Positions 47,421 through 56,615 are shown, counted from the first letter of the stretch. The stretch is 64,000 bases of DNA from Mumia flava (GCF_002797495.1 NZ_PGEZ01000002.1:62001-126000); one strand, 5' to 3'. Notes: a model not told the origin generated them from the sequence alone. Program-made: numbers and translations.

Positions 47421-47453
47421 GCACCCACGCTACCGGTCCCCGGATTCAGAAAG

Positions 47454-47520
47454 GCCAGGAGCCTGGCACCCATCGGCCCAGCGTTGACGCTGTTATCTAG
47501 CGGGTGCCAGTGCCCCTGGC
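47454..47520. repeat. Long imperfect inverted repeat between lnt and amidohydrolase
   Basis: GCCAGGAGCCTGGCACCC (47454-47471) and GGGTGCCAGTGCCCCTGGC (47502-47520) are near-perfect reverse complements around a 30-nt loop. It lies upstream of the lnt -10 and downstream of the amidohydrolase stop, so it could end transcription or be a small repeat element. I see no gene in 47421-47611. Confidence 0.55.
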
Positions 47521-47611
47521 AGAGAGCCTCTCCCCGTGATGTCTCGCCGGCATCCGAGAGGCGAACAGATACGACAGTGCCGAACCTCGCGGCTGCTGTC
47601 AACCGCTGGCG

Positions 47612-49150
47612 TCAATCGCTCGGCGTGTCGTGCACGACGCGCCCGGAGACGACCGTACGGACGCAGCGCGCACCGCCGGCGAGCGCCGCCGCAGCCGCGT
47701 CGCCGTCGGCGTCGGGGGTCTCCCACAGCGCCAGGTGGGCCGGCGCGCCGGTCCGGAGCCTGCCGGCGGAGGGGTGTCCGCACGCGGCCCAGCCTCCGAC
47801 CGTCGCGGCGGCGACGGCGACGTCGAGCGGGACCCGACGGCCCTGTGCTGCCCCCGTCGCCGCCGCCAGAGCGCCCCACGGGTCGGGCCTGGTGACCGGG
47901 GCGTCGGAGCCGAACGCCATCCGCACCCCGATCGTGGCCATCGTCGCGAACGGGTTCGTGGCCCGGGCCCGCGGCCGGCCGAGCCGCTCGGCGTACATCC
48001 CGTCGTCGCCGCCCCAGGTCGCCTCGAACACCGGCTGCACGCTCGCGGTGACGCCGAGCTGCGCCAGCAGCTCGAGATCGGCCGGCGCCGGCATCTCGAG
48101 GTGCTCCAGCCGGTGCCGTGCCGCGCGCACGCGGCTCGTCCCGAGCTCGTCGCGAGCGCGCCGCAGACCCTCGACCGCGACCGACGCGGCCCGGTCGCCG
48201 ATCACGTGGAAACCGGCCTGCACGCCGGCGCGCGTACAGCCGATCACGTGCTCGGCGACGGCCCCGGCGTCGAGGTACAGGTGCCCGCACGTGCCGGGCG
48301 CGTCGTCGTACGGCTCGTGCAGGGCCGCGGTCCGCGACCCGAGCGAGCCGTCGACGTTCAGGTCGCCCGCGAGCCCGTCCAGCCCCAGCTCCTGGGCGAG
48401 CTCGTAGGCCCCGGGCTCGCCCCAGTACGTCGCCACGTGCGGACGCGGCGACTCGGCTCGGACCTCGCGGATCAGCGAGAAGTCGTCGAGCGGCGACAGC
48501 GACGGCGCGCCCATCTCGTGGACGCTGACGACACCCTGCGCGGCGAAGGCGTCGAGGGCGGTCCGGATCGCCTCCGTGCGCTGCGCCGGCGAACGGTGCT
48601 GGTGGAGCAGGTCCCGAACCCGGTGGTGGGCCGCCCGCTCGACCCGGCCGTCGGCCGACCAGCCGTCGCACCGCTCGATCCGGTCGATCCGGTCGGCCAG
48701 CGCCGACGAGACCACGGCCGAGTGCGCGTCGACCCGCGCCAGGTACACCGCGCGCGACCCGGCGACGCGGTCCAGCGCCGTGCGGGTCGGCGGGCCGTCG
48801 GGCCACGCGGTGTCGTCCCAGCCGTAGCCGTGCACGACGTCGTCGTCGCTGGACGCGAGGTGGGCCCGCAGCCGCTCCAGCGCCTCGGCCAGGCTGGCCG
48901 CGCCGGTCAGGTCGAGCGTGCGCAGCGCCTGGCCCGTCATCGCCAGATGGACGTGCGCGTCGACGAAGCCCGGGGTCAGCAGCGCACCCCGGGCGTGCAC
49001 CGTCTCGTCGGCGTCGTCCAGCCACGACGGGGCGTCGTGCTGGGCGCCGATCCACCCGAGGGTCTCGCCGTTCGTCGCGACGACCGCCGGGGTGTCGCTG
49101 CCGAGCAGCCGGACGTCGCGGTAGACGGTGCGGGTGGTCCGGGCGATCAA
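47612..49150 (-). CDS. Amidohydrolase 3-family metal-dependent hydrolase
   Basis: This 512-residue protein has TPGFVDAHVHLAMTG, the first metal HxH, then VISVHEM-type VVSVHEMGAPS, AGFHVIGDRAASVAVEGL, HRLEHLEMP and AFGSDAPVTRPDP, which follow the YtcJ/amidohydrolase 3 order of ligands. These enzymes hydrolyse amide or imine bonds on cyclic or N-acyl substrates; the actual substrate is unknown. It overlaps the GNAT gene by 4 nt upstream and is probably cotranscribed with it. Confidence 0.85.
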   Translation of the reverse strand: MIARTTRTVYRDVRLLGSDTPAVVATNGETLGWIGAQHDAPSWLDDADETVHARGALLTPGFVDAHVHLAMTGQALRTLDLTGAASLAEALERLRAHLASSDDDVVHGYGWDDTAWPDGPPTRTALDRVAGSRAVYLARVDAHSAVVSSALADRIDRIERCDGWSADGRVERAAHHRVRDLLHQHRSPAQRTEAIRTALDAFAAQGVVSVHEMGAPSLSPLDDFSLIREVRAESPRPHVATYWGEPGAYELAQELGLDGLAGDLNVDGSLGSRTAALHEPYDDAPGTCGHLYLDAGAVAEHVIGCTRAGVQAGFHVIGDRAASVAVEGLRRARDELGTSRVRAARHRLEHLEMPAPADLELLAQLGVTASVQPVFEATWGGDDGMYAERLGRPRARATNPFATMATIGVRMAFGSDAPVTRPDPWGALAAATGAAQGRRVPLDVAVAAATVGGWAACGHPSAGRLRTGAPAHLALWETPDADGDAAAAALAGGARCVRTVVSGRVVHDTPSD

Positions 49151-49746
49151 CGGACCTCGGAGGCCCCCGGCCCCGTCGGGGTGTCGCCGTGCAGCGTCAG
49201 GTCGTGCTCGTCGGGACGCAGGTCGAGCCAGAAGTACACGTTGTCCCAGCGCTGGTCGCCGATCGCGACGAAGTCGGGGATGCGGCCGTACTCGCGGAAC
49301 CCGAGGCGCTCGTACAGCGCCATCGCGGCGTGGTTGTTGCCCCGCACGTCGAGCGTGAGGTACTCGATCCCGGCCTTGCGGGCGTACGAGGTCAGCTCGT
49401 TGACCAGCCGCTTGCCGAGCCCGCCGCCGCGAGACCAGGAGGCCACGGCCACCCGGGGGACGTCGGCGTGCGGCTGCTCGGTCTCGCCCTCGCGGCGGAC
49501 CCAGTACGCGAAGCCGGCGATCTCACCGGCAGCGTTCTGCGCGATCGCGAGGCAGGCATCGTCCAGGTCGCTCTCCTGGACCAGGTCCCCGAGCAGGTCG
49601 CCGACCTCCGAGCGACTCGGTGGGTCGACCCAGCCGAGGGCCGCGCCCTCCTTGACGAGCACGGTGATCAGGTGGTGGAGAGAGTCCAGGAGCTCCGGCT
49701 CCGGCTCGGTGACACGGCGTACGGTGTAGTCGGCCTGCTCGGCCAT
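49147..49746 (-). CDS. GNAT-family N-acetyltransferase
   Basis: This 199-residue GNAT protein has VAVASWSRGGGLGKRLVNEL, the acetyl-CoA pyrophosphate loop (R/Q-x2-G-x-G/A), and MALYERLGFREYGRIPDFVA, the C-terminal strand B-helix end. The acceptor amine is unknown. It lies 6 nt after the stop of the Lrp-family gene and overlaps the amidohydrolase, so regulator, acetyltransferase and hydrolase form an operon possibly for use of an amino compound. Confidence 0.85.
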   Translation of the reverse strand: MAEQADYTVRRVTEPEPELLDSLHHLITVLVKEGAALGWVDPPSRSEVGDLLGDLVQESDLDDACLAIAQNAAGEIAGFAYWVRREGETEQPHADVPRVAVASWSRGGGLGKRLVNELTSYARKAGIEYLTLDVRGNNHAAMALYERLGFREYGRIPDFVAIGDQRWDNVYFWLDLRPDEHDLTLHGDTPTGPGASEVR

Positions 49747-49752
49747 GAAGGG

Positions 49753-50193
49753 TCAGCCTCCGATCGGGCGGTTCTCGTAAGGGGTGGAGAGCACGATGGT
49801 CGTGCGGGTCGAGACGTTGGCGGCCGCCCGGATCTCCGCGAGCAGCGTCTCGAGCGATTGAGGGTCCTTCACCCGGACCTGGAGCAGGTAGCTCTCCTCG
49901 CCGGCGACCGAGTAGCAGGACTCGATCGCGCTGAGGTGCCTGAGCCGTTCCGGCGAGTCGTCGGGCTGGCTCGGGTCGATGGCCCGGATGGCGATGAACG
50001 CGGTCAGCGGGAGGCCGACCTCCTCGTGGTCGACCAACGCTTGGTACCGCCGGATCACGCCCCGTGTCTCCAGCCGCTTCACGCGCTGGTGCACCGCACT
50101 GGTGGACAGTCCGGTGGCGCGCCCCAGCTCGGTGAAGGACATCCGGCCGTCTCCTGAGAGCAGCCGGATGATCTGCGCGTCGGTGTCTTCCAC
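49753..50193 (-). CDS. Lrp/AsnC-family transcriptional regulator
   Basis: This 146-residue protein has an N-terminal helix-turn-helix (MSFTELGRATGLSTSAVHQR, VKRLETRGVIRRY) and a C-terminal RAM ligand-binding domain ending ILSTPYENRPIGG. Lrp-type proteins bind amino acids and oligomerise. GTG 50193 has TATTCT (50201-50206, minus) 7 nt upstream, so it is leaderless. Being first in the operon with a GNAT and an amidohydrolase, it probably controls them in response to an amino acid. Confidence 0.85.
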   Translation of the reverse strand: MEDTDAQIIRLLSGDGRMSFTELGRATGLSTSAVHQRVKRLETRGVIRRYQALVDHEEVGLPLTAFIAIRAIDPSQPDDSPERLRHLSAIESCYSVAGEESYLLQVRVKDPQSLETLLAEIRAAANVSTRTTIVLSTPYENRPIGG

Positions 50194-50276
50194 GGGAGCC
50201 AGAATATCGGCACCCGCCCCGCCGCCGGGAAGGTGTCCGGCGAGGAAGACGACGCGCGTCGACCGGTGGAGGCCGT

Positions 50277-51404
50277 TCAGCCCAGGACGACCAGACCGCG
50301 GTCGGTGCGGTTCAGGCGTTCCAGACCGTCCTCGGTCGTCACCACGATGTCCTCGATGCGCGCGCCGTGACGACCCTCCAGATAGATCCCGGGCTCGATC
50401 GAGAACGCCATGCCCGGCTCGAGCACGAGGTCGTTGCCGGCCACGATGTACGGAGCCTCGTGGGTCTCCAGGCCGATCCCGTGCCCCGTGCGGTGGAGGA
50501 ACGCCTCGCCGTACCCGGCGTCCGCGATCACCTGCCGGCCGACGGCGTCCACGGACTCCGCGGTGACTCCGGGGCGCGCATGGGCGCACTGGGCCTGCTG
50601 AGCAGCCAGGAGGACCTCGTAGTACGCCGCGAAGTCCGCCGGCGCCTCTCCCCCGGCGACGTACGTCCGGGTCGAGTCCGAGCAGTAGCCCGACGGCATC
50701 GTGCCGCCGATGTCGACCACGACCGGCTCACCTGCCTCGATCCGCCGGTCGCTGACCTCGGCGTGCGGCGAGGCGCCGTTCGGACCCGAACCGACGATCA
50801 CGAAGTCGACCGTCGCGTGGCCCTCCGCGAGGATCGCCTCGGCGACGTCGCGCGCCACCTCCCGCTCCGTACGGCCCGGGCGCAGCCACTCCCCCATCCG
50901 GGCGTGCACGCGGTCGATCGTCGCGCCCGCCTCCCGCAGGGACGCGACCTCCTGCGGGGTCTTGCGCATCCGCAGCCCACGCAGGATCGGGCCCGCCAGC
51001 ACCTGCTCGGCGCCGGAGAAGGCCTCCGCGAAGGCGAACACGCGCTCGGCCCACATCTGGTCGTCCACCGCGACGCGCCGTGCGCTTCGGTGGCCGTCGA
51101 CGGCCACCGCGTACGGGTCGTCGGTCTCGTCCCAGGCACGGATCACGATGCCGTGGTTCGGGACGCCCGCCTCCAGGGCCATCGCGAGCTCCATCCGCGG
51201 GACCACCAGCACGGGGTCACCGTCGACGGGGAGCACGAGGCACGTCAGTCGCTCCAGGGGCATCGCGGCGAAGCCGGTGAGGTAGCGCAGGTCGGCGCCG
51301 GGGGTGACGAGGAGGGCGTCCACGCCGGCATCGGCGGCGGCGGCACGGGCCCTCGTCAGGCGGTCGGGGACGTCGGTCGGGACGGAGGTGCTGTGATCGC
51401 TCAT
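50277..51404 (-). CDS. M24-family Xaa-Pro aminopeptidase-like protein
   Basis: This 375-residue pita-bread-fold peptidase has the creatinase-like N-terminal domain, then metal ligands in VVVDIGGTMPSGYCSDSTR (two Asp), HRTGHGIGLETHE (His and Glu region) and EPGMAFSIEPGIYL (Glu), with the final Glu in ARIEDIVV. It should release N-terminal residues before proline in peptides; prolidase activity is equally possible. TAGTCT (51413-51418, minus) is 8 nt before the ATG. It lies 83 nt upstream of the Lrp-family gene. Confidence 0.9.
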   Translation of the reverse strand: MSDHSTSVPTDVPDRLTRARAAAADAGVDALLVTPGADLRYLTGFAAMPLERLTCLVLPVDGDPVLVVPRMELAMALEAGVPNHGIVIRAWDETDDPYAVAVDGHRSARRVAVDDQMWAERVFAFAEAFSGAEQVLAGPILRGLRMRKTPQEVASLREAGATIDRVHARMGEWLRPGRTEREVARDVAEAILAEGHATVDFVIVGSGPNGASPHAEVSDRRIEAGEPVVVDIGGTMPSGYCSDSTRTYVAGGEAPADFAAYYEVLLAAQQAQCAHARPGVTAESVDAVGRQVIADAGYGEAFLHRTGHGIGLETHEAPYIVAGNDLVLEPGMAFSIEPGIYLEGRHGARIEDIVVTTEDGLERLNRTDRGLVVLG

Positions 51405-51449
51405 CGTCGCCCAGACTACGCCGCAGAGGCCCTCGGGCCGTCGCTGCGG

Positions 51450-52382
51450 TCAGGACGTCGCAGCCGCGAGGGCGGACACCGCCCGCTCGACCGAGCTGCC
51501 GAGGCCCCAGCGGCTCCCCAGCTCGGCCAGGGTGCGGACCTGCTCCTCCGACAACGGTCGCAGGAGGGGGTCGTGCTCGGGCAGGGCGAGGTCCCGCACG
51601 ACCTCGACGACGCGCGGAGCGACGTCCAGGTACGCGGCGCACTCCAGCAGGCTGCCCCGCGCGCGGGGCGCCATCCCGACCGTACGGTCCGCTGCGGCCG
51701 CACGGATCCCGGCGAGGTCACCGTGGCTGCGCAGCAGCGACGCGGCGGTCTTCTCGCCGATCCCGGGGACCCCGGGGAGCCCGTCCGACGGGTCGCCCCG
51801 CAGCGCGGCGAAGTCGGCGTACTGGCGCGGCTCGATCGCGTACTTCGCGTGCACCCACGCACCGTCCACGGACTCCAGCCGGCTCATCCCGCGGGCCGGG
51901 TAGAGCACACGGACCCCACGGTCGTCGTCGACGAGCTGGAACAGGTCACGGTCCCCTGTCACCACGTCGACCGGTCCGTCGGCCCAGCGGGTCGCGAGCG
52001 TGCCGATCACGTCGTCCGCCTCGTACCCCGCCTTGCCCACGACCGGGATGCCCAGCGCCGTCAGGCACTCCGCGATGACGGGGACCTGCGGGTCCAGCAG
52101 GTCCGGCGTCTCCTCGACGTCGGAGCCGTCGGGGACCGTCTGCTCGACGCGGTGGGCCTTGTACGACGGGATCAGGTCGACGCGCCACTGCGGGCGCCAG
52201 TCGAAGTCCCACGCGGCGACGACCGCGTCCGGCTCGTGGTCGGAGACGAGCCGCGCGACGAAGTCGAGCATCCCGCGGACGGCGTTGACGACGGTGCCGT
52301 CGGGTGCCTTGAGCGAGTCCGGCATCCCGTAGAACGCCCGGAAGTAGAGCGAGGCCGAGTCCAGCAGCATGAGGCGCGCCAT
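51450..52382 (-). CDS. 5'-3' exonuclease (PolA exonuclease-domain type)
   Basis: This 310-residue protein has LMLLDSASLYFRAFYGMP, AAWDFDWRPQWRVDLIPSYK, GYEADDVIGTLATR and VVTGDRDLFQLVDDD with the acidic metal-binding residues, then the helix-hairpin-helix DGLPGVPGIGEKTAASLL. It is a stand-alone version of the flap/5' exonuclease domain of DNA polymerase I and probably acts on RNA primers or flaps. TAGGGT (52389-52394, minus) is 6 nt before the ATG. Its -35 region falls in the first unit of a tandem repeat array. Confidence 0.9.
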   Translation of the reverse strand: MARLMLLDSASLYFRAFYGMPDSLKAPDGTVVNAVRGMLDFVARLVSDHEPDAVVAAWDFDWRPQWRVDLIPSYKAHRVEQTVPDGSDVEETPDLLDPQVPVIAECLTALGIPVVGKAGYEADDVIGTLATRWADGPVDVVTGDRDLFQLVDDDRGVRVLYPARGMSRLESVDGAWVHAKYAIEPRQYADFAALRGDPSDGLPGVPGIGEKTAASLLRSHGDLAGIRAAAADRTVGMAPRARGSLLECAAYLDVAPRVVEVVRDLALPEHDPLLRPLSEEQVRTLAELGSRWGLGSSVERAVSALAAATS

Positions 52383-52400
52383 GCCCGCACCCTATCCACC

Positions 52401-52517
52401 GCGAGTCATGTGTGGCGGGCTCGCGAGTCGCGTGTGGCGTGCTCGCGAGTCGCGTGTGGCGGGGTCGCGAGTCGCGTGTGGCGGGGTCGCGAGTCGCGTG
52501 TGGCGGGCTCGCGAGTC
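52401..52517 (+). repeat. 22-bp tandem repeat array, five units plus a partial
   Basis: Units starting at 52401, 52423, 52445, 52467 and 52489 begin GCGAGTC(G/A) and run on as GTGTGGCGKGSTC; a partial GCGAGTC follows at 52511. Units differ by one to three bases. The array fills the gap between the exonuclease promoter and the stop codon of the thiamine-binding-like gene. A similar sequence in inverted orientation is on the other side of that gene. Confidence 0.85.
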
Positions 52518-52818
52518 AGTCCCGGTCGAGGAGCTCGTCGATCCGCTGCACCTTGCCGTGCAGCATGCCGGTGTGGCCGTACCGGATGTCGGCCTTGAGC
52601 ACCAACGAGACCCGGGGGGACACCGCCGCGACGGCTTCGACCGCTTCGCGGATCACGGTCATCACCTCGTCCCACTCCCCCTCGATGTTCGTGAACATCG
52701 CGTTGGTCTCGTACGGCAGCCCGCTCGCGCGTACGACGCTGACCGCGCGAGCGACCGCCTCGGCGACGCCGCCGTCCGCGCCGGCCGTGGCGGGGCTGAT
52801 GCTGAACGCTGCGAGCAT
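52516..52818 (-). CDS. MTH1187/YkoF-type thiamine-binding-fold protein
   Basis: This 100-residue protein starts LAAFSISPATAGADGGVAEA, has VRASGLPYETNAMFTNIEGEWDE and VSLVLKADIRYG, as in MTH1187/ThiS-like (DUF77) proteins with a ferredoxin-like fold that bind thiamine or HMP. TAGGCT (52825-52830, minus) is 6 nt before the ATG, so it is leaderless. The gene is bracketed by the 22-bp repeat family: five-plus units on one side and one inverted unit on the other; its stop codon overlaps the last partial unit. Confidence 0.8.
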   Translation of the reverse strand: MLAAFSISPATAGADGGVAEAVARAVSVVRASGLPYETNAMFTNIEGEWDEVMTVIREAVEAVAAVSPRVSLVLKADIRYGHTGMLHGKVQRIDELLDRD

Positions 52819-52847
52819 GCCGCCAGCCTACGCCGTACGCACGGGAC

Positions 52848-52876
52848 GACTCGCGGCCCCGCCACGCGCGACTCGC
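52848..52876 (-). repeat. Inverted copy of the 22-bp repeat
   Basis: GACTCGC (52848-52854) and a full unit (52855-52876, 20 of 22 positions matching the inverse of the array unit) lie between the thiamine-binding-like gene and helY. The single gene is thus flanked by this family in opposite orientation. Confidence 0.75.
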
Positions 52877-52880
52877 GAGG

Positions 52881-55625
52881 CTATTCGGTGAGGGAGGAGT
52901 AGTCGACGACGCCGCGGCGCAGGAGGTCGGCGGCCTGGCGGGCCTTCCTGCGGAGCTCGGGCTGCGTCGCGGCGACGGCGACCTGCTCGATCAGGTCGAG
53001 CAGCTGCTTGACCGTCCGGACGAAGTCGCCGGCGGCGAGGCCGTTCGTCTCGAGCACGACATCGAGGTCCATCCCGGAGGCCCACTGCCAGGTGGGCCAG
53101 GCGAACCCGAAGTCCGGTCGGCGCAGGAACGACAGCCGGTGCGCGCGCTCGACCGACTCCAGCTCGGCCCAGATCCGGCTCATCTCCTCGGCGGTCTGCG
53201 CCGAGCGCCCGCGGGGGAACCGCGGCGGTCCGGCCTCCTCCGGGTTGCGCGACTCGTACGTCAGGCCGCTGAGGACGCACGCCAGGTCCACGGGGTCGAG
53301 ATCGTCCCAGGTGTCGCGCCGCAGGCACTCTCCGGCCAGCAGGTCCAGCTCGGAGTACAGCCGCTGCAGCCGGCGCCCGTCGACCGTCACGTCGTCGCCG
53401 TCGAGGTAGCCCAGCTCGTCGAGCACCTCGCAGACCCGGTCGAACTGCCGCGCGACCGTGTTGGTGCGCTGCTCGATCCTGCGGCGCTGGTTGCCGGTGT
53501 CCCGATCGAGTCGGAGGTAGCGCTCGGCCCAACGGGCGTGCTCCTCGCGGTCCGGGCACGCGTGGCAGGGATGCTCCTGCAGCGCGTTCCGCAGGCGGTC
53601 GATCTCGGGATCGTGGACGACCCCGCCGCGCTGGCGCCGTGCCGACGGGAGATCGAGGTGCTGGGTCTTGGTCCGCACGGCCGACGCCAGGTCGCGGCGT
53701 GCCTGGGCGTTGCGGGAGTGGAAGCCCTTCGGGATCCGCAGCCGCCCGACCGGCTCGACGATCCCCGGGAAGTCGACCAGCCCCAGCCGACGCGCGTGCC
53801 GGTCCTCGGTGACCACGAGCGGCCGGGGCGCGCCGCGGTCGGGCTGCGCGCCCGGGTCGATCACCACGGCCCAGCCCGCCCACCGGCCCGCCGGGACGGC
53901 GATCAGGTCACCCGGACGCAGCTTCGCCAGCGACGCGGCCACGTCGTCGGCGTGCGCGGAACGGCGCTTCTTGGACGCGGACTTCTCCCGGTCCTTGATC
54001 TCGCGTCGCAGCGCGGCGTACTCCAGGAAGTCGCCACGGTCGCAGGTCGCCGCCTCGGCGTAGCCCGCGAGGGCCTCCTCCGCCTTGTGCACCTGCCGGG
54101 CGAGCCCGACCACCTGACGGTCGGCCTGGAACTGCGCGAACGACTGCTCGAGCATCTCGCGTGCCGTCGCGCGCCCCACCTGGTCGACCAGATTGACGGC
54201 CATGTTGTACGAGGGGTGGAACGACGAGCGCAGAGGGTAGGTCCGGGTGGAGGCCAGGCCCGCGACGTGCTTCGGGTCGAGCCCAGGCTGCCACAGCACC
54301 ACCCCGTGGCCCTCGACGTCGATCCCGCGACGTCCGGCGCGGCCCGTGAGCTGGGTGTACTCGCCCGGCGTGATCTCGGCGTGCGTCTCGCCGTTCCACT
54401 TCGTCAGCCGCTCGATGACCACCGACCGGGCCGGCATGTTGATCCCCAGGGCCAGCGTCTCGGTCGCGAACACCGCCTTCACCAGACCCTCGCTGAACAA
54501 GTGCTCCACGACCTCCTTGAAGGTCGGCAGCATGCCCGCGTGGTGCGCGGCGACGCCCCGGGCCAGGCCGTCGGCGAAGTCGCGGTAGCCCAGTGCCTCC
54601 AGGTCGGCGTCCGGCAGCGCCCGCGTCGCGTCCTCGACGTACGCGCGGATCTCGCGGGCCTCCTCCGGCGTGGTGAGCCGGAGGTTGGACGCGAGGCACT
54701 GCTCGACCGCGGCCGTGCAGCCGGCGCGGCTGAAGATGAAGGTGATCGCCGGGAGGAGGCCCGCGGCATCCAGCCGGTCGAGGACCTCGACGCGGTTCGG
54801 GGTGAAGAACCGCGAGCGGTGGCGGTGCGCGCCGTAGGACTGGCCGCGCTTGTTGCGCCGCCCGGGGCCGCCGCCCGCCCGACCGACCTGACGCATCCGC
54901 CACTCGTCGCGCGCGATCCGCTCCAGCTCGGCGTTGACCCGGCCCTCACCACGGGAGTCGAACAGGTCGTACATGCGGCGGCCGGCCAGCACGTGCTGGT
55001 AGAGCGGGACGGGGCGGCGCTCGGAGACCACGGTCACCACCTCGCCGCGGACCTCGCTCAACCAGTCCCCGAACTCCTCGGCGTTCGAGACCGTCGCCGA
55101 CAGCGCCACCACCTGCACCGACTCCGGGAGGTGGATGATCACCTCTTCCCAGACCGCACCGCGGAACCGGTCGGCGAGGTAGTGCACCTCGTCCATCACG
55201 ACGTAGCCGAGACCGGTCAGCGTCCGCGACCCGGCGTACAGCATGTTGCGGAGCACCTCGGTCGTCATCACGATGATCGGGGCCTCGCCGTTGACGGAGT
55301 TGTCGCCGGTCAGCAGGCCGACGCGCTCCGCGCCGTAGCGCTCGACGAGGTCGTGGAACTTCTGGTTGCTCAGCGCCTTGATCGGTGTGGTGTAGAAGCA
55401 CTTGCGGCCCTCGGCGAGCGCGAGGTGCACCGCGAACTCGCCGACCAAGGTCTTGCCGGACCCCGTCGGGGCGGCGACGAGCACGCCCTGGCCGGCCTCG
55501 AGAGCGCGACACGCGTCGACCTGGAAGTCGTCCGGCTCGAAGGCGTAGAGACTGGTGAACTCGGTCAGAGCAGGGCTCGCCTGGCCCGCCCGGAACTGGG
55601 CGTAGCGCTGCGCCGGGGAGGTCAT
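52881..55625 (-). CDS. helY: Ski2-like DEAD/DEAH-box helicase HelY
   Basis: This 914-residue protein has Walker A VAAPTGSGKTLVGE at about 50-63, motif Ia TTPIKALSNQKF, DEVH in VVMDEVHYLADRF, SAT in ALSATVSNAEEF, and motif VI QLTGRAGRRGID. Long C-terminal helices with a CHACPDREEH cysteine pair follow, as in the Ski2/Mtr4-like HelY proteins of actinobacteria, presumably RNA helicases in turnover. TACGCT is 6 nt before the ATG (minus), with GGAGG in the same gap. It follows tatC by 86 nt. Confidence 0.9.
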   Translation of the reverse strand: MTSPAQRYAQFRAGQASPALTEFTSLYAFEPDDFQVDACRALEAGQGVLVAAPTGSGKTLVGEFAVHLALAEGRKCFYTTPIKALSNQKFHDLVERYGAERVGLLTGDNSVNGEAPIIVMTTEVLRNMLYAGSRTLTGLGYVVMDEVHYLADRFRGAVWEEVIIHLPESVQVVALSATVSNAEEFGDWLSEVRGEVVTVVSERRPVPLYQHVLAGRRMYDLFDSRGEGRVNAELERIARDEWRMRQVGRAGGGPGRRNKRGQSYGAHRHRSRFFTPNRVEVLDRLDAAGLLPAITFIFSRAGCTAAVEQCLASNLRLTTPEEAREIRAYVEDATRALPDADLEALGYRDFADGLARGVAAHHAGMLPTFKEVVEHLFSEGLVKAVFATETLALGINMPARSVVIERLTKWNGETHAEITPGEYTQLTGRAGRRGIDVEGHGVVLWQPGLDPKHVAGLASTRTYPLRSSFHPSYNMAVNLVDQVGRATAREMLEQSFAQFQADRQVVGLARQVHKAEEALAGYAEAATCDRGDFLEYAALRREIKDREKSASKKRRSAHADDVAASLAKLRPGDLIAVPAGRWAGWAVVIDPGAQPDRGAPRPLVVTEDRHARRLGLVDFPGIVEPVGRLRIPKGFHSRNAQARRDLASAVRTKTQHLDLPSARRQRGGVVHDPEIDRLRNALQEHPCHACPDREEHARWAERYLRLDRDTGNQRRRIEQRTNTVARQFDRVCEVLDELGYLDGDDVTVDGRRLQRLYSELDLLAGECLRRDTWDDLDPVDLACVLSGLTYESRNPEEAGPPRFPRGRSAQTAEEMSRIWAELESVERAHRLSFLRRPDFGFAWPTWQWASGMDLDVVLETNGLAAGDFVRTVKQLLDLIEQVAVAATQPELRRKARQAADLLRRGVVDYSSLTE

Positions 55626-55711
55626 GCCTCCAGCGTACGGGCAGAGGCCGACGCGTGGCCCGCGGTGACGCGGGCCACGCGTCCGCCCGTCCGGGCGCCC
55701 GGGGCTGCGGG

Positions 55712-56608
55712 TCAGTCGTCGTCGAGCCGGCTCGGCCGCTCGTCCTCCGGGTCGCGCTCGATCGTGATCTCGGACATCTCGTCGTCGTCGTACCGGCCGA
55801 ACTCGCTCGCCGCCCGGTCCCGGGCGCGTCGTCGGTCGACGAGCCAGGCGATTCCTTCGGCGATCCCGAACAGCACCGTCATCGGCACCGCGAGGAACAG
55901 CATCGTGATCGGGTCGGTCGACGGGGTGGCCATCGCGGCGAAGATGAACGTCGCGATGACGATCCAGGCCCGCGCACCCGCGAGCTGCTTGGCGGAGACC
56001 GCACCCATCGCGTTGAGGAGGATCACGAACAGCGGGATCTCGAACGCGACGCCGAACACCAGCAGGATCCGCAGGACGAAGCTGAGGTAGTCCGGGAGCG
56101 TGTTGAAGTTCGAGACGCCGTCGGGGGTGAAGGAGATCAGGATCTCGATCGCCTTCGGCAGCACGTAGTAGCCGGTGACGAAGCCGATGATGAACAGCGG
56201 GCCCGCGATCGCGCTGAACAGCAGGGTCCACTTGCGCTCGTTGCGGTGCAGCGCCGGCACCACGAACGACCAGATCTGGTACAGCCAGATCGGGCTGGAG
56301 GCCACGATCCCTGCCACCAGCGAGATCTTGATCGCGAACGTGAACGGGTCGGCGATGCCGGAGAAGGTCAGCTTGGCGTCGACCTCGTGCCCAGCCGCCT
56401 GCAGCCGCTCGACGGCGTCGAGGTACGGGCCGGTGAGCAGGTCGAGGAGCTGGTCGTAGAAGAACGCGGCGACGATGGTCGCCAGAACGATCGCGAGGAC
56501 GGCTCGCAGCAGCCGGTCCCGCAGCTCACGAAGGTGCTCTGCGAGCGGCATCGAGCCGTCCGGGGAGACGGCCGGACGGGGCCGTTTTCCCCGGAACAGG
56601 AGCGCCAC
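55712..56608 (-). CDS. tatC: Sec-independent protein translocase TatC
   Basis: This 298-residue protein has the TatC signature near residue 20, PLAEHLRELRDRLLRAVLAI, and FVVPALHRNERKWTL later, with six membrane helices and a charged cytoplasmic tail rich in Asp/Glu. The conserved Glu in AEHLREL binds the twin-arginine signal. GTG 56608 lies 7 nt after the tatA stop, so tatA-tatC are one unit downstream of pafBC. No tatB is adjacent. Confidence 0.95.
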   Translation of the reverse strand: MALLFRGKRPRPAVSPDGSMPLAEHLRELRDRLLRAVLAIVLATIVAAFFYDQLLDLLTGPYLDAVERLQAAGHEVDAKLTFSGIADPFTFAIKISLVAGIVASSPIWLYQIWSFVVPALHRNERKWTLLFSAIAGPLFIIGFVTGYYVLPKAIEILISFTPDGVSNFNTLPDYLSFVLRILLVFGVAFEIPLFVILLNAMGAVSAKQLAGARAWIVIATFIFAAMATPSTDPITMLFLAVPMTVLFGIAEGIAWLVDRRRARDRAASEFGRYDDDEMSEITIERDPEDERPSRLDDD

Positions 56609-56615
56609 CTGCCCG

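Noticed and set aside
52401-52517. 22-bp tandem units as CRISPR or as part of a coding sequence
   Set aside because: Units abut directly with no spacers, and no reading frame crossing them has a supported start or homologous product.
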